Shown here: positions 1 through 12,800 of the stretch, in pieces
Position numbering within the stretch: position 1 is the stretch's first letter
Layout: each line of letters opens with the position of its first letter
Assembly (NCBI RefSeq): GCF_032854445.1
Contig: NC_088307.1
Span: 19,668,017-19,732,016 of the forward strand
Length of the DNA: 64,000 nucleotides
Origin: Liolophura sinensis
Lineage: Eukaryota > Mollusca > Polyplacophora > Chitonida > Chitonidae
Reading direction: 5' to 3'
The notes under the pieces: model-generated
Databases searched by the model: none
What the model was told of the DNA's origin: nothing
What the model saw: the letters and a program-made list of their open reading frames with translations, nothing else
Position numbers and translations under genes: made by a program

Positions 1-711
1 ATACTTTTTTGTGAAGCCCTGAAATTGGCCAATCCAGCTAATGTAGTTTTGACTTCAAAATCAAATGAAAGAGGTTTATAAATTGCACTGAAAGTTGCTC
101 TGTTACATGTGAAAAGGTTGAGGAAATAGGTATCTCGGAATATGTACACAGTATGTCAAAATAAAGTGATTGTTACTTTGATTTTAAATATACCTCATTC
201 GCATACTAAAAGTCAACAAATTATACTTGCCTTATAATTAAACATGATGAGATAGAAAGACAAAGAACAGAAATGATCTAATTTATCTACCTCCACTTGA
301 AAAGAGCTCCAGCTTGTTAACAATTATGTACCTCTAAGCAAACAAGAGCTCATAATTTATTTTCTTAAGCACACTTCTCACTGTTTTTGATAAAAAATAC
401 TTTGCATAGCTGAAAGGTGGTTAAATGTGATGATTTTGTTAAAAACTTGTGCTTTGTGCTTTACCTTGGTAATATCACTGTGTCTGGTCAATTCATCACT
501 CTTTGATGGATTTCTTCATAGTATTATTTTAGTACGGTTAAATGTTTTCTTCTCTATACATGATAAACAGTGACTCTCGGAATAACACCATCTTTTGAAC
601 ATTGCCAATTTAGATCATATTTATGAAGTTATACTTAAAAATTTGAAGTACCGGTACCTGTCTATTAGCTCAAAATGTATGAAATTAATTTTCCTTTTTC
701 AATTGTTTTAG
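1..711 (+). other. Intron upstream of exon w1 (3' part)
   Basis: Non-coding intron of the CaV2 gene. Positions 1-135 are a copy of an interspersed repeat also seen near 3300, 8270 and 50500. The rest is AT-rich with no recognised feature. It ends in a pyrimidine-rich stretch and AG at 710-711. Confidence 0.8.
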
Positions 712-876
712 GTCTTCAAGTAGTTTTAAAATCCATCATCCGGGCGATGGCACCTTTGTTACAAGTTTGTCTACTGGTGCTTTTTGCTATTACAATCTTC
801 GCCATCGTTGGATTAGAATTCTATTCAGGGGCATTTCATAATGCCTGCTACTTCCTCAACTCAAGAGAGAGTGAAG
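712..876 (+). CDS. CaV2: CaV2 exon w1: domain I S5 and start of pore turret
   Basis: Enters with 2 nt of a split codon after acceptor AG at 710-711 and leaves in phase 1 at donor gtaaga. It encodes the S4-S5 linker and S5 of domain I ([20 protein letters not shown], then a hydrophobic stretch to [11 protein letters not shown]). This is the CaV family IS5 signature. Reading on past 876 is intronic although the frame stays open for a while. Confidence 0.92.
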
Positions 877-3800
877 GTAAGAGTGGAAATTCTGTAGTTC
901 TTAACCCAGAGACAAAAAGGGCACCTCCTCCCCCTGGTAATAACACGCTTTATTTCAACACACAGTTCAAAATAACAGTCACCAGTGGATCCTGCAAAGT
1001 TTTCACAAAGCTGCTGTTGCACTCATGCTTGTTGTGTATGTACTTACAAAATCTTCTTGCCATGACATGGCTGAAATATTGCCGAACTGGCGTTAAGCCA
1101 TAATCATTCATTCACAACTTTCAATTTAGGAAATCTTATAATTCTTTCCACTTAGTGAAAATATTTACTATATACATTATTATTTTCATTATATTCACTA
1201 AATCCATGATATGGGGTCTCTGTGGCTCAATTGTTTAGCGCGCTAACGCAGCGTAATGACCCAGGAGCCTTTCACCAATGCGTTTGCTGTGAGTTGAAGT
1301 CTAGCTCTTGCTGGCTTCCTCTCCGGCCTTACGTGGGAAATTACCAGCAGATGGTCGTGGGTTTCCCCCGGGCTCCGCCTGGTTTCCTCACAACATTATG
1401 CTTGCTGCCGTCGTATAAGTGAAATATTCATGAGTACGGCGTAAAACACCAATCAAATAAATGTATAAATGAAAGTCATGATATCGATCTGATTTGGTTG
1501 ATCATTAACATCCAGCATCAAACTCTGTCCATTCTTATATTATACATGTCACAGGCTGTCTATATCTGACAAACTTTATTTGACAGAAATTGGCTTTGTC
1601 TGCCATTTTGTATTTTCAGATAACATAAGTTTAGATAATGAAAATTGATTTTGTCAGCCATTTTGTATTTTCATAAAGTGTGGATCTGGTTGTACCGTGA
1701 ATGGCTTTGTCAGCCATTTTGTATTTTCATAAAGCGTGGATCTGGTTGTACCGTGAATAGCTTTGTCAGCCATTTTGTATTTTCATATAACATGGGTTTA
1801 GATAATGAAAATTGATTTTGTCAGCCATTTCGTATTTTCATACAGCGTGGATCTGGTTGACCTTGAATGACCTTGTCAACCATTTTGTATTTTCAGATAA
1901 CATAGATTTAGATAATGAAAATTGACTTTGTCAGCCATTTTGTATTTTCAGATAACATGGGTTTAGATAATGAAAATTGATTTTGTCAACCATTTTGTAT
2001 TTTCAGATAACATAGATTTAGGCGATGAGCCCGGAATCAGGCCCTGCTCGGATTCCATGGCAGAGTCCAGAAAAACAATGGGCGGAGGGTTTAGATGTCG
2101 AAAAAATATATCTTCTTGTCGCCCATACTGGGACGGGCCAAATCATGGAATAACATCATTTGACAATATAGGCTTAGCAATGTTAACAGTATTCCAGTGT
2201 GTCACGATGGAAGGATGGACAACAGTCTTGTACCTGGTGAGTAGACAGTTTTATATTTATTTGCACATTACACACCAAGCCATTTATTTGTCAAGGTAGT
2301 TTTCCACAAACCAAACCATTCATTTGTCACGGTAGTTTTTCTGCAATATTCCATTGTTTTCCCACATTTTATACATTTTTTTTTTCACATGAATTAAGAT
2401 CTCTATATTATAATTGGTTTCTTAGATTTGACTGATTTATGTAACATTATCTGTTTTACTATACATTTACCTGTTACTTTTTGCCCTGAACAGTGGGGAG
2501 TTTTCCTTATGAGGCATTTTCTGTTTTTCTGGAAACAATGTGTCTCTCTCTTTTTTCTTCATCTTCATGGTTTCATCCAAACATTGCCTGTTTTCTCCAA
2601 ACAATGAAACATTGCCTGTTTTCTCCAGACATTGAAACATTGCCTGTTTTCACCAAACATTGAAACATTGCCTGTTTTCTCCAAACATGGAAACATTGCC
2701 TGTTTCCTCCAAACATGGAAACATTGCCTGTTTTCTCCAGACATTACCTATAAGTAAACTGTTTTCTCCAAATTATTATATTGCCTGTATTCTTCTGAAC
2801 ATGACCTGTTTTTTTTTTTCGAACGAAAACATTGCCTATTTTCTTCAAACGTTGCCAGCTCTTTATGAACATGTTTTTGATACTTTGTCTATTATCTCCA
2901 AACATTGCCTGTCTTAACAAGCATTATATCATATACTATAAAATTAAATGGGTTCTGAGGAGAAAGCTGATTTGTTGAGTGATTTATTAAACAAATACCA
3001 TTGAAACATTTCATGTGTTTACATGTAGATATAATAAATCAGTGTACATTTAAATAATCTCAAAATATGTATTTGTATTTATGGCAGTTTTTTTGTATTT
3101 TTTTTTCACAGACAAATGATGCCTTGGGGCCATCATTTAACTGGGTGTACTTCATCCCATTAATAGTACTGGGTTCCTTTTTTATGCTCAATTTAGTTCT
3201 TGGAGTCCTCAGTGGGTAAGTGTTAGATTTTCAGTCCTCCTGTACAAAAGAGTTCTGTGAGACCACTTAGTATGTGGGAACTGATCTCAGTACTGTAATT
3301 CTTCAACCTTTTCGCATGTTTACAAGGTGTTTATTCAAGCATATTCGGAGGGCATTTTTCTGTGTAGACTGATAAAATTATGCTTTTTGTAAAGCCTTGA
3401 AATTGGTCAATCCAACCAATGAAAAATGTGCATAAAATGTACAGAAAATTGTTCTTTTTTTTTTATATGCAATAAGTTTGAGGAATATGACTAGATGGTA
3501 TGTCATGTCAGTAATTTATGATTGTGATCAACGTGCAGTACTGTACTTTCTTGGAGGCTATTTTTGTTCTGACTTTCTGCAGTACATCTATGTTAGAGGT
3601 TAATTCGTAACAAAGCAGTCTTAAACTAATCCCCCTTTGAAAACAAAACTTCTTTTTGGGCATTCTGTCAAATAATACACCCAGCCAAATGATTTGAATA
3701 ATGGAAACCTTTCCCATGTAAAGTAACTCGCTTGGCGTTTAGCACAAAGTGGATAGTGCAACGACTGGTTGACCCGTATCTGTATGATGGCTTGAGTGGG

Positions 3801-6800
3801 GCGGCTTATACTTGCCTTTGGTATGTCGTCTTAGTGAAGCAGCACTAGATAAAAAGGCAGTGGAAATCCATCATGCAACAAGGAGGCACATTACATGCAG
3901 TACTTCGTTGTCATATTTCTGAAAAGTTGTTAAGTAAGATGTTACACCTTAAACACTAACTCATTGTTGTTCATGCCTGTCTTCATTGCTAAAGTGATAA
4001 CCTTGTACTCACGTATGAGAAGAGAACAATGTTCAGTACATCTTGGACCTGAGTCGGCATTGCATGGGAAAAGGTGCCTAATTGAACCCTCTCTGACTTA
4101 GTTGGTTGACTGCTGCAGACGATTGGCTCTTGACCTCTAAGGTCAGCGGTTCAAATTTCTTGAGTGCTATATTGCAAAGCCATCATGAAATAAATCTGTA
4201 AATTAAGCTAAATTAGTCTGATTTTAAGTCAAAGATTTTATTCCAATGACTTTTTTTCTGTTTTACAGAGAATTTGCCAAGGAGAGAGAAAGGGTAGAAA
4301 ATCGCAGAGCTTTCTTAAAGCTACGTAGACAACAGCAGATAGATCGAGAATTGAATGGATACTTAGAGTGGATATGCAAGGCAGAGGAAGTGGTTTTAAA
4401 TGAAGAAAGGACGACAGATGAAGAAAAAAGGAAAATTATTCAAGGTGTGTGTTGAAAATCATTCATATCTTGGTAATTTTAAAAATATGAGGTGCCAAAC
4501 TATTATATTTTGTTATGTCTGTGGTGGACAAAGTTGAAGATGTAAAGATATATTTTAATGTCCGAATCTTGCAAAAACTAACACTTCAGAACACATGAGA
4601 AAGCGTAAGATGTTTTTAACCGTGGTTTGTTTCAAGTTTACATCGCGTCAAAGTTAAGCCGTTAATGATAAATATTTTCTTTTTTTTTTGTTAAGATAAT
4701 TGGTGGTAAAATCGAGGTAGAGAAATATCTTTATGTAAGGTGCAAAACAAATGTTGTATTAAGAGAAAGTAAGTTTGATAAATTAGTAGTGAACTGTTAA
4801 GAAAGAATTTTATTTATCATATTTTGGATCTATTTGCATGTCACAGAATTTAAAAAAAAAAGTATTAATTGTTTTTACATTTAAAAATATATTAACCTGT
4901 CTTAAAAAACCATCCTTAACATTAATCAAAAACTTTAACCATAGTTAAATGCATCTCAAATTTCGTAAGTGACATCATTAGTGTGTGACTCAGTGTGCTA
5001 GATGGGCCGTGCTTCTGCCTGCATGAACCGCTTCCCCTAGAAACTCACAGAGCTACAGAGTTCTGTCCCTTTTCTGTAAACTTACCCACTAATAATGAAG
5101 TTTCGCCTTAACAGGACTACGTTTTGTTGCAGCCCGCCAGCGTAAAGCGGCGTGCAAACAGCTCAAGGACAGCAAGGATACAGATGAGGACAATGATGAG
5201 GATAACAAAGATGACTATTTAACAAATTTAGGTAATAATCTAAACAAGATTGTTTTCAGCAGAAACAGGGATGTTATCTCCCCTTGGTTGAGAACTCTTC
5301 TAAACCTTGGTTTACAATGTACTGAACTGATTCCATAAGCATTTTCAAGGGGAAACATTACCCTGGAACAGTATCAACATGTGCATAAGGAGGCTATAAA
5401 TTTCCAAACCAAGTAGAAACAACCTTTTATTTTTCAAAACATATTAGTGGACCTTTTTAAGTAACCATAGTCATGTCTCTTTGTAGTTGGACCCATATAT
5501 GTAGCATGAGATTAAATCAGGAAATGGCAGATTTCTAAGATTGCACCTGACACAATTAATGCATTTGTGGAGGACCTGAACTTTTTCATAAGTTACACAT
5601 TTCATTTTTATGAGTTGGATTGTAAAAGCCTGTCATAGAGTCACTTATTAAAATCCTTGACGGTAATTTTATAATTGTTTTTAAATGAACGATATAGTTA
5701 ATGCTCGCTGCGTAAAGCACTGATTGAAATGGCATCTGGATTAAATTCGAATAATTGCAATAGGTTTTGTGTTTCTATTCAGTATTTAGAGAAATTTATG
5801 CCCAAATTGTCCTGTCCTAATCATGCTTCATTTAAGAGGCCTTAAAATTTTTACCCTTGGTGTGTGAACTGTGGATCTCTTTGATGCAGTATAAATTCTA
5901 CATTGTTTAGCATATCTGTTATATATTTTTGTGTTGTTTTATTTTTATGTTTTTTTGGGAATTTTATAGGAAATGCGTATGGCCCGCGCAACTTTAAAAA
6001 CAGGAAGTCACCAGGGAGTTGCAATGCATTCTGGAAGGCAGAGAAAAGATTCAGGTGGGCTAAAGTAATGGCATGAAAGCAAGAGTGATTCTCCCTATGT
6101 CGGCAGTTGCCTCTGTCGTCTGATTGTTGCTCAGGAAAAATGTCTACTAAAACTAAATACACTTTTAGTTGGGTGAAATTTACAGTGACCCTAATATAAC
6201 AGGATCTGAGAGCGTTTTATTATTTTTGACTGGAAGAGTTGTGTCCCTTGGGCTAAAAATGGCTTCTGTTTAGTTGTAACTTGGGGCCGGTTTCATGAAG
6301 CACAGTGTTAAGTAGCCCTTAGCTAAGTGTATTCTATATCTCTACAACGTACGTCGTCATGGTATTTAAGGACAAACTTAAATGAGTTTTGCCATGTGAG
6401 CTTCACAATCATTTAATTTTAGTCATAAGTGTAGTAAAGAATAGTAATGTAAGGCCCCCCCCCACCCAATATCCTCTATATTTTAGCATTTGACATACAA
6501 CACAAAGAAGTAAATAAGTTATAAAAAAATTTATCTTGTGATTTCAGATTTGTTATCAGATTTATTTACCTTTCTGTACAGTAATGTACAATATATCATC
6601 TGTTTGTGAAATACTCTTGAATTTTTGTGTGTTTGGATTTTGTTTCCAGGATCAAAATTCGGCACCTGGTGAAAAGTCAGGCATTCTACTGGACAGTGAT
6701 TGTGTTGGTGTTGTTGAACACCATATCTGTGGCGTGCGAACATTATGGACAACAAGAGTGGCTAACCAGCTTCTTATGTACGTAGTACACCCTTTTATCA

Positions 6801-9800
6801 TTACAGTCTTGGCCGGGTTGGGTGGGGATTGGGAATGGGGGTTGGTGGGAGGGCAGGCGGGGGCGTCGGGGGTTGGGCAGGGGTGGGAGGGGTTGGTATA
6901 GGAGTTTATAGTAGTATAGCTTAGCACAATGACTCCGGAGACTCTCGCCAATGCTGTATATTAAAAGTATACAGAATTGATGCTGATTGGCTCAACGTTG
7001 AGATAGGGTTTCCTGGGTTAAACTCTGTAGCCTTGGTCACGCTTGAAAAACTCTGCCATACATAAAATTCAGCTTAGGCTACCATAACCTGGACATGCCT
7101 ATCTCCCACACCAACCAATCAGGATTGATTCTGTCTTCCTGTACGTGAGCATGTCAAGGACACTTTAGTCGAATGAAGCCAGCAAAGGTCCTAGATATTT
7201 GTGATGTTGTGTTTTGGACATCAATTTATTTTTTACCAATGTGGTCGCTGTGAGTTCAAGTCCCGCTCATGCTGGCTTCCTCTCCGGCCGTTAGTGGGAA
7301 GGTCTGTCAGCAACGTGCGGATCATCGTGGGTTTCCCTGGGGCTCTGCCCAGTTTCCTCCCTCCATATTGCTGGTCGCCATCGTATAAGTGAAATATTCT
7401 TGAGTACAGCGTAAAACACCAAACAAGTAAATCGATTTAATTTTGATTTTTGTGTGTTTTTTTTTTCTTTCAACAGATTTCACAGAATTCATTTTCCTTG
7501 GGTTGTTCATGTTTGAAATGTTGATCAAAATGTATGGATTGGGTGCGAGAATTTACTTCACTTCGTCATTCAACATCTTTGACTGTGTGGTAAGTATTTA
7601 TGAGATCAAATCCACTGCAGGTGAATTTTATCAGGTAGAATCAAAAACATAAAAACATGTGTTGTAATAATGTTTGTAAAAAATAATATCAGCGTAAACT
7701 CTGACATGTAGCATAAACTCTTAATATTAAAACTGACATCGATATTTTTATGAAATATTTTCTTTTCCTTATTCCAGGTAATCTTTGAATTCGTAATAAA
7801 TAGTATTCAGGTAAATTTTGACATATGGCAATTAATATTAAACTAATATGAATATTAATATGTAATTTTTCCCCCTTATTTCAGGTAATCGTTGGCAGCA
7901 TATTTGAAGTGATCTGGTCAGAGATTAAGCCAGGTGCTTCATTTGGTATCAGTGTTCTAAGAGCTTTACGATTGCTCAGGATTTTCAAAGTCACCAGGTA
8001 CTTGACCTCTCTCTTTTTCTCCCAGTTGAGTTTTAAAATTGTATACTCCACACTATTCTGAGTTCAAGTCATGGTCTGATCAGTCCAAAAAAAAAATGTT
8101 CATAATGAGTGGCGACAAAACAGTGGATTGCCTGTATATTGTGTGTTCATGTGGACCACAGGCTATTTAACAACATGCTGATAAAGATTACGTTTCAAGT
8201 TACGGTAATTTTGTACGAATCTAATTATAAATGTTGTACAGAGTTTTATAAATGGTAAAATACATGCAACCGTAATTCTTCAGATGTTTTTTTACGTGTT
8301 TGCAAAGTGCCTATTCAAGCATGTTCTGAGGGCATTATTCTGGGTAGACAGATAAAATTCTGAAGCCCTGAAATTGGACAATACAACCAATGTAGTTTTG
8401 TCTCCAAATCAACTTAAAAATATGCATGAATTTCACTGAAAGTTGCTCTTTCATATACGGAAAGGTTGAGGAATTAGGTACTCTGGATTGAGAGCTTAGA
8501 TACCCATGGAGTTTGCTCCCAGCCTTTTTACTGCCAGCCTTCCTCACCAGTATTTACATGTGAGAAACGAAAGCTTTCTATTGGTTGGTCATTGGTACTT
8601 AAACATGTCCTATTCGCTCTCCCTTTGCAGATACTGGTCATCTCTAAGGAACCTTGTGATATCGTTGCTAAGCAGTATGCGTTCCATCGTCAGTTTGTTG
8701 TTCCTTCTCTTCCTATTCATCCTTATATTCGCACTTCTCGGGATGCAACTTTTTGGAGGAGAGTAAGTATGGGTCATGTGACAATACGGACATATTTGAC
8801 ACATAATTTCGCTACAGATGGTCGTGGGTTTCCACGGGCTCGGCCTTGTTTCCTCCCATCAATATGCTCTCGGCTGTCATAAAACTTCAATCAAATAGTC
8901 AGATAAATAGATAAATCAGTATATGTAACTGTATGTCACCTACAATTTGGTATGTAAACATACTCTTTCAGAAATGACACTTTTGATGTCAACACTAAAG
9001 TTGTTCTGATAAGAAATTATTCAGTAGTGTGGTTGTATACCCAGTATTGTGGTTGAAAAACCAGTAGTGTGGTTGTATACCCAGGACTGTGGTTGTAAAA
9101 CCAGTAGTGTGGCTGTATACCCAGTAATGGGGTGGTAAACCCAGTAGTGTGGTTGTATACCCAGTACTGTGGTTGTAAAACCAGTAGTATGGTTGTATAC
9201 CCAGTACTGTGGTTGTAAAACCAGTAGTGTGACCTTATACCCAGTACTGGGGTTGTGAAACCAGTAGTACGGTTGTATACCCAGGACTGTGGTTGAAAAA
9301 CCAGCAGTGTGGCTGTATACCCAGTAATGGGGTGGTAAAACCAGTAGTGTGGTTGTATACCCAGTACTGTGGTTGAAAAACCAGTAGTATGGTTGTATAC
9401 CCAGTACTGTGGTTGAAAAACCAGCAGTGTGGCTGTATACCCAGTAATGGGGTGGTAAACCCAGTAGTGTGGTTGTATACCCAGTACTGTGGTTGTAAAA
9501 CCAGTAGTATGGTTGTATACCCAGTACTGTGGTTGTAAAACCAGTAGTGTGACCTTATACCCAGTACTGGGGTTGTGAAACCAGTAGTATGGTTGTATAC
9601 CCAGGACTGTGGTTGAAAAACCAGCAGTGTGGCTGTATACCCAGTAATGGGGTGGTAAAACCAGTAGTGTGGTTGTATACCCAGTACTGTGGTTGAAAAA
9701 CCAGTAGTATGGTTGTATACCCAGTACTGTGGTTGAAAAACCAGCAGTGTGGCTGTATACCCAGTACTGTGGTTGAAAAACCAGCAGTGTGGCTGTATAC

Positions 9801-12800
9801 CCAGTAATGGGGTGGTAAAACCAGTAGTGTGGTTGTATACCCAGTACTGTGGTTGTAAAACCAGTAGTATGGTTGTATACCCAGTACTGTGGTTGTAAAA
9901 CCAGTAGTGTGACCTTATACCCAGTACTGGGGTTGTGAAACCAGTAGTATGGTTGTATACCCAGGACTGTGGTTGAAAAACCAGCAGTGTGGCTGTATAC
10001 CCAGTAATGGGGTGGTAAAACCAGTAGTGTGGTTGTATACCCAGTACTGTGGTTGAAAAACCAGTAGTATGGCTGTATACCCAGTACTGTGGTTGAAAAA
10101 CCAGCAGTGTGGCTGTATACCCAGTACTGTGGTTGAAAAACCAGTAGTGTGGCTGTATACCCAGTAATGGGGTGGTAAAACCAGTAGTGTGGTTGTATAG
10201 CCAGTACTGTGGTTGAAAAACTAGCATTGTGGCTGTATACCCAGTAATGGGGTGGTAAAACCAGTAGTGTGGTTGTATACCCAGTACTGTGGTTGAAAAA
10301 CTAGCATTGTGGCTGTATACCCAGTAATGGGGTGGTAAAACCAGTAGTGTGGTTGTATACCCAGTACTGTGGTTGAAAAACTAGCATTGTGGCTGTATAC
10401 CCAGTAATGGGGTGGTAAAACCAGTAGTGTGGTTGTATACCCAGTACTGTGGTTGAAAAACTAGCATTGTGGCTGTATACCCAGTAATGGGGTGGTAAAA
10501 CCAGTAGTGTGGTTGTATACCCAGTACTGTGGTTGAAAAACTAGCAGTGTGGCTGTATACCCAGTAATGGGGTGGTAAAACCAGTAGTGTGGTTGTATAG
10601 CCAGTACTATGGTTGTAAAACCAGTAGTGTGACCTTATACCCGGTACTGGGGTTGTGAAACCAGTAGTGTGGTTGTATACCCAGTACTGTGGTTGTAAAA
10701 CCAGTACTGTGGTTGTATAACCAGGACTGTGGTTGTAAAACCAGTTCTGTGGATGTAATACCAGTACTGTGGTTGTAAACTAGTAGTGTGGTTGTATAGC
10801 CAATACTGTGGTTGTAAAACCAGTTTCTGTGGAAGTAATACCAGTACTGTGGTTGTGAAACCAGTAGTGTGGTTGTAGTGCAGCTGCTACTGTGAAAAGA
10901 CAATCTCCAAAAATTCTCAATATACGATGGATGTGACATTTTATTTTATAACCATATGTGATGTGGTTTAAAATTTACAAAAATTTACAAAATTTAGCAC
11001 AATGCACTAATGCATTCCTTTGTTCAATTTCTTTTTTTCTTTTTCAGAATGAATTTTGAAGAAGGCCGCCCACCGGCTCATTTTGACACCTTCCCAATTG
11101 CTCTTTTGACAGTATTCCAGGTAAAATTGATTTTTAACAGTATTCCAGGTAAGATTGATCTTTAACAGTATTCCAGGTAAGATCGATCTTTAACAGTATT
11201 CCAGGTAAGATTGATCTTTATCAGTATTCCAGGTCAGAGTGATCTTTAACAGTATTCCAGGTAAGATTGCTTTATTTAGGGAATTTCTGATGTGATTGTT
11301 CTGTTCACAGTTTTTCCAGGTATTAAAAAGTTGCTCTGTTCATTCATTTCTGTTATGAGTCTCATATTGTGAAATATTTCTGAATATAAATGGCTATCAT
11401 ACAAATTGATTAAATACACTATCATCAATGATTTAACATTAATTTTTATGTTTCAGATTCTCACTGGAGAAGGACTGGAATGAAGTCATGTACACAGGCA
11501 TCCGCTCGCACGGTGGGATTAAGGACCTAGGCATGCTCTACTCTAGCTATTTTATTGTTTTGGTGCTCTTTGGAAATTGTATCCTTTTTCTGCCAACTGT
11601 ACACAAACACCACCAATATAAACACCACCAATATAAACATCACAAATATAAACATCACCAATATAAACACCACCAATATAAACATCACAAATGTAAACAC
11701 CACCAATATAAACATCACAAATGTAAACACCACCAATATAAACACCACCAATATAAACATCACCAATATAAACATCACAAATATAAACACCACCAATATA
11801 AACATCACAAATATAAACACCACCAATATGAACACCCATCAATATTAATACCACCAGTATAAACACCATCATTTAAACACCACCAATATTAATACCAACA
11901 TAAATGCCACCAATTTAAACACCACCAGTATAAACACCATCATTTAAACACCACCAATATTAATACCAACATAAACTCCAGTATGTATGTGAGATCACCA
12001 GTCTGGTTTCAGACCAGTAAATGTCCAAAATGTTTCCCTAGGCCATTAAGCAAAGTTTCCTTTATGCTCCTCAAAATGTTTCCTCTGGTCTCAGAACAAG
12101 GTTTCATTTAGCAGCAAACATACAAATCAGCAGTATGAAACTTTCCCAAGAGTTCAAATTATACCTGGATCACTGGTGCATGAGTTTTTGTCTTTTGTTG
12201 TTATGTCCCTTGATGAGCTCTTCAGACACACTGCTGAATGTATTCTTGGCCATTGCTGTGGACAACTTGGCAAATGCGCAAGAGCTTACAGCTGCGGAAG
12301 AGGAACAGGAAGAGGCTCGACAAGAAGTAAGGCGTTGAATATAACGATATTTCAAACAAATGAAGGACAATTATATCATTAACATTTCTAATGTAAATAC
12401 TTAAATTACTGTATAGCATACATTTATCTGTTCTGAGGAAAATACTATGTTAAGCTACGTGTGCACAACTAGGACATGGATGGGGATTTCCCTGTGTGTG
12501 CACAAGTAGATTATATGGATGGAGATTTCCCTATTTCTGCACATTTGGTTCATATGAATGGTAATTTCCCTGTTGGTGCAAAAGTAGGTCATATGAATGG
12601 AGATTTTGCTATTTGTGCAATAGTAGTTCATATAGGTGGGGATTTACCTATTTGTACGAAAGTAGGTCATATGAATGGGGATTTCCCTATTTGTACAAAA
12701 GTAGGTCATATGAATGGAGATTTTGCTATTTGTGCAATAGTAGTTCATATAGGTGGGGATTTACCTATTTGTACGAAAGTAGGTCATATGAATGGGGATT

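Noticed and set aside
9235-10227. 330-codon reverse-strand ORF in the 20-bp array
   Set aside because: Periodic product of a stop-free repeat; lies in an intron and has no non-repetitive part.
11121-11456. Rescue of the w12 frameshift by using a downstream decoy donor of w11
   Set aside because: The third donor would give the needed phase, but reading through meets an in-frame TAA after about 14 codons.
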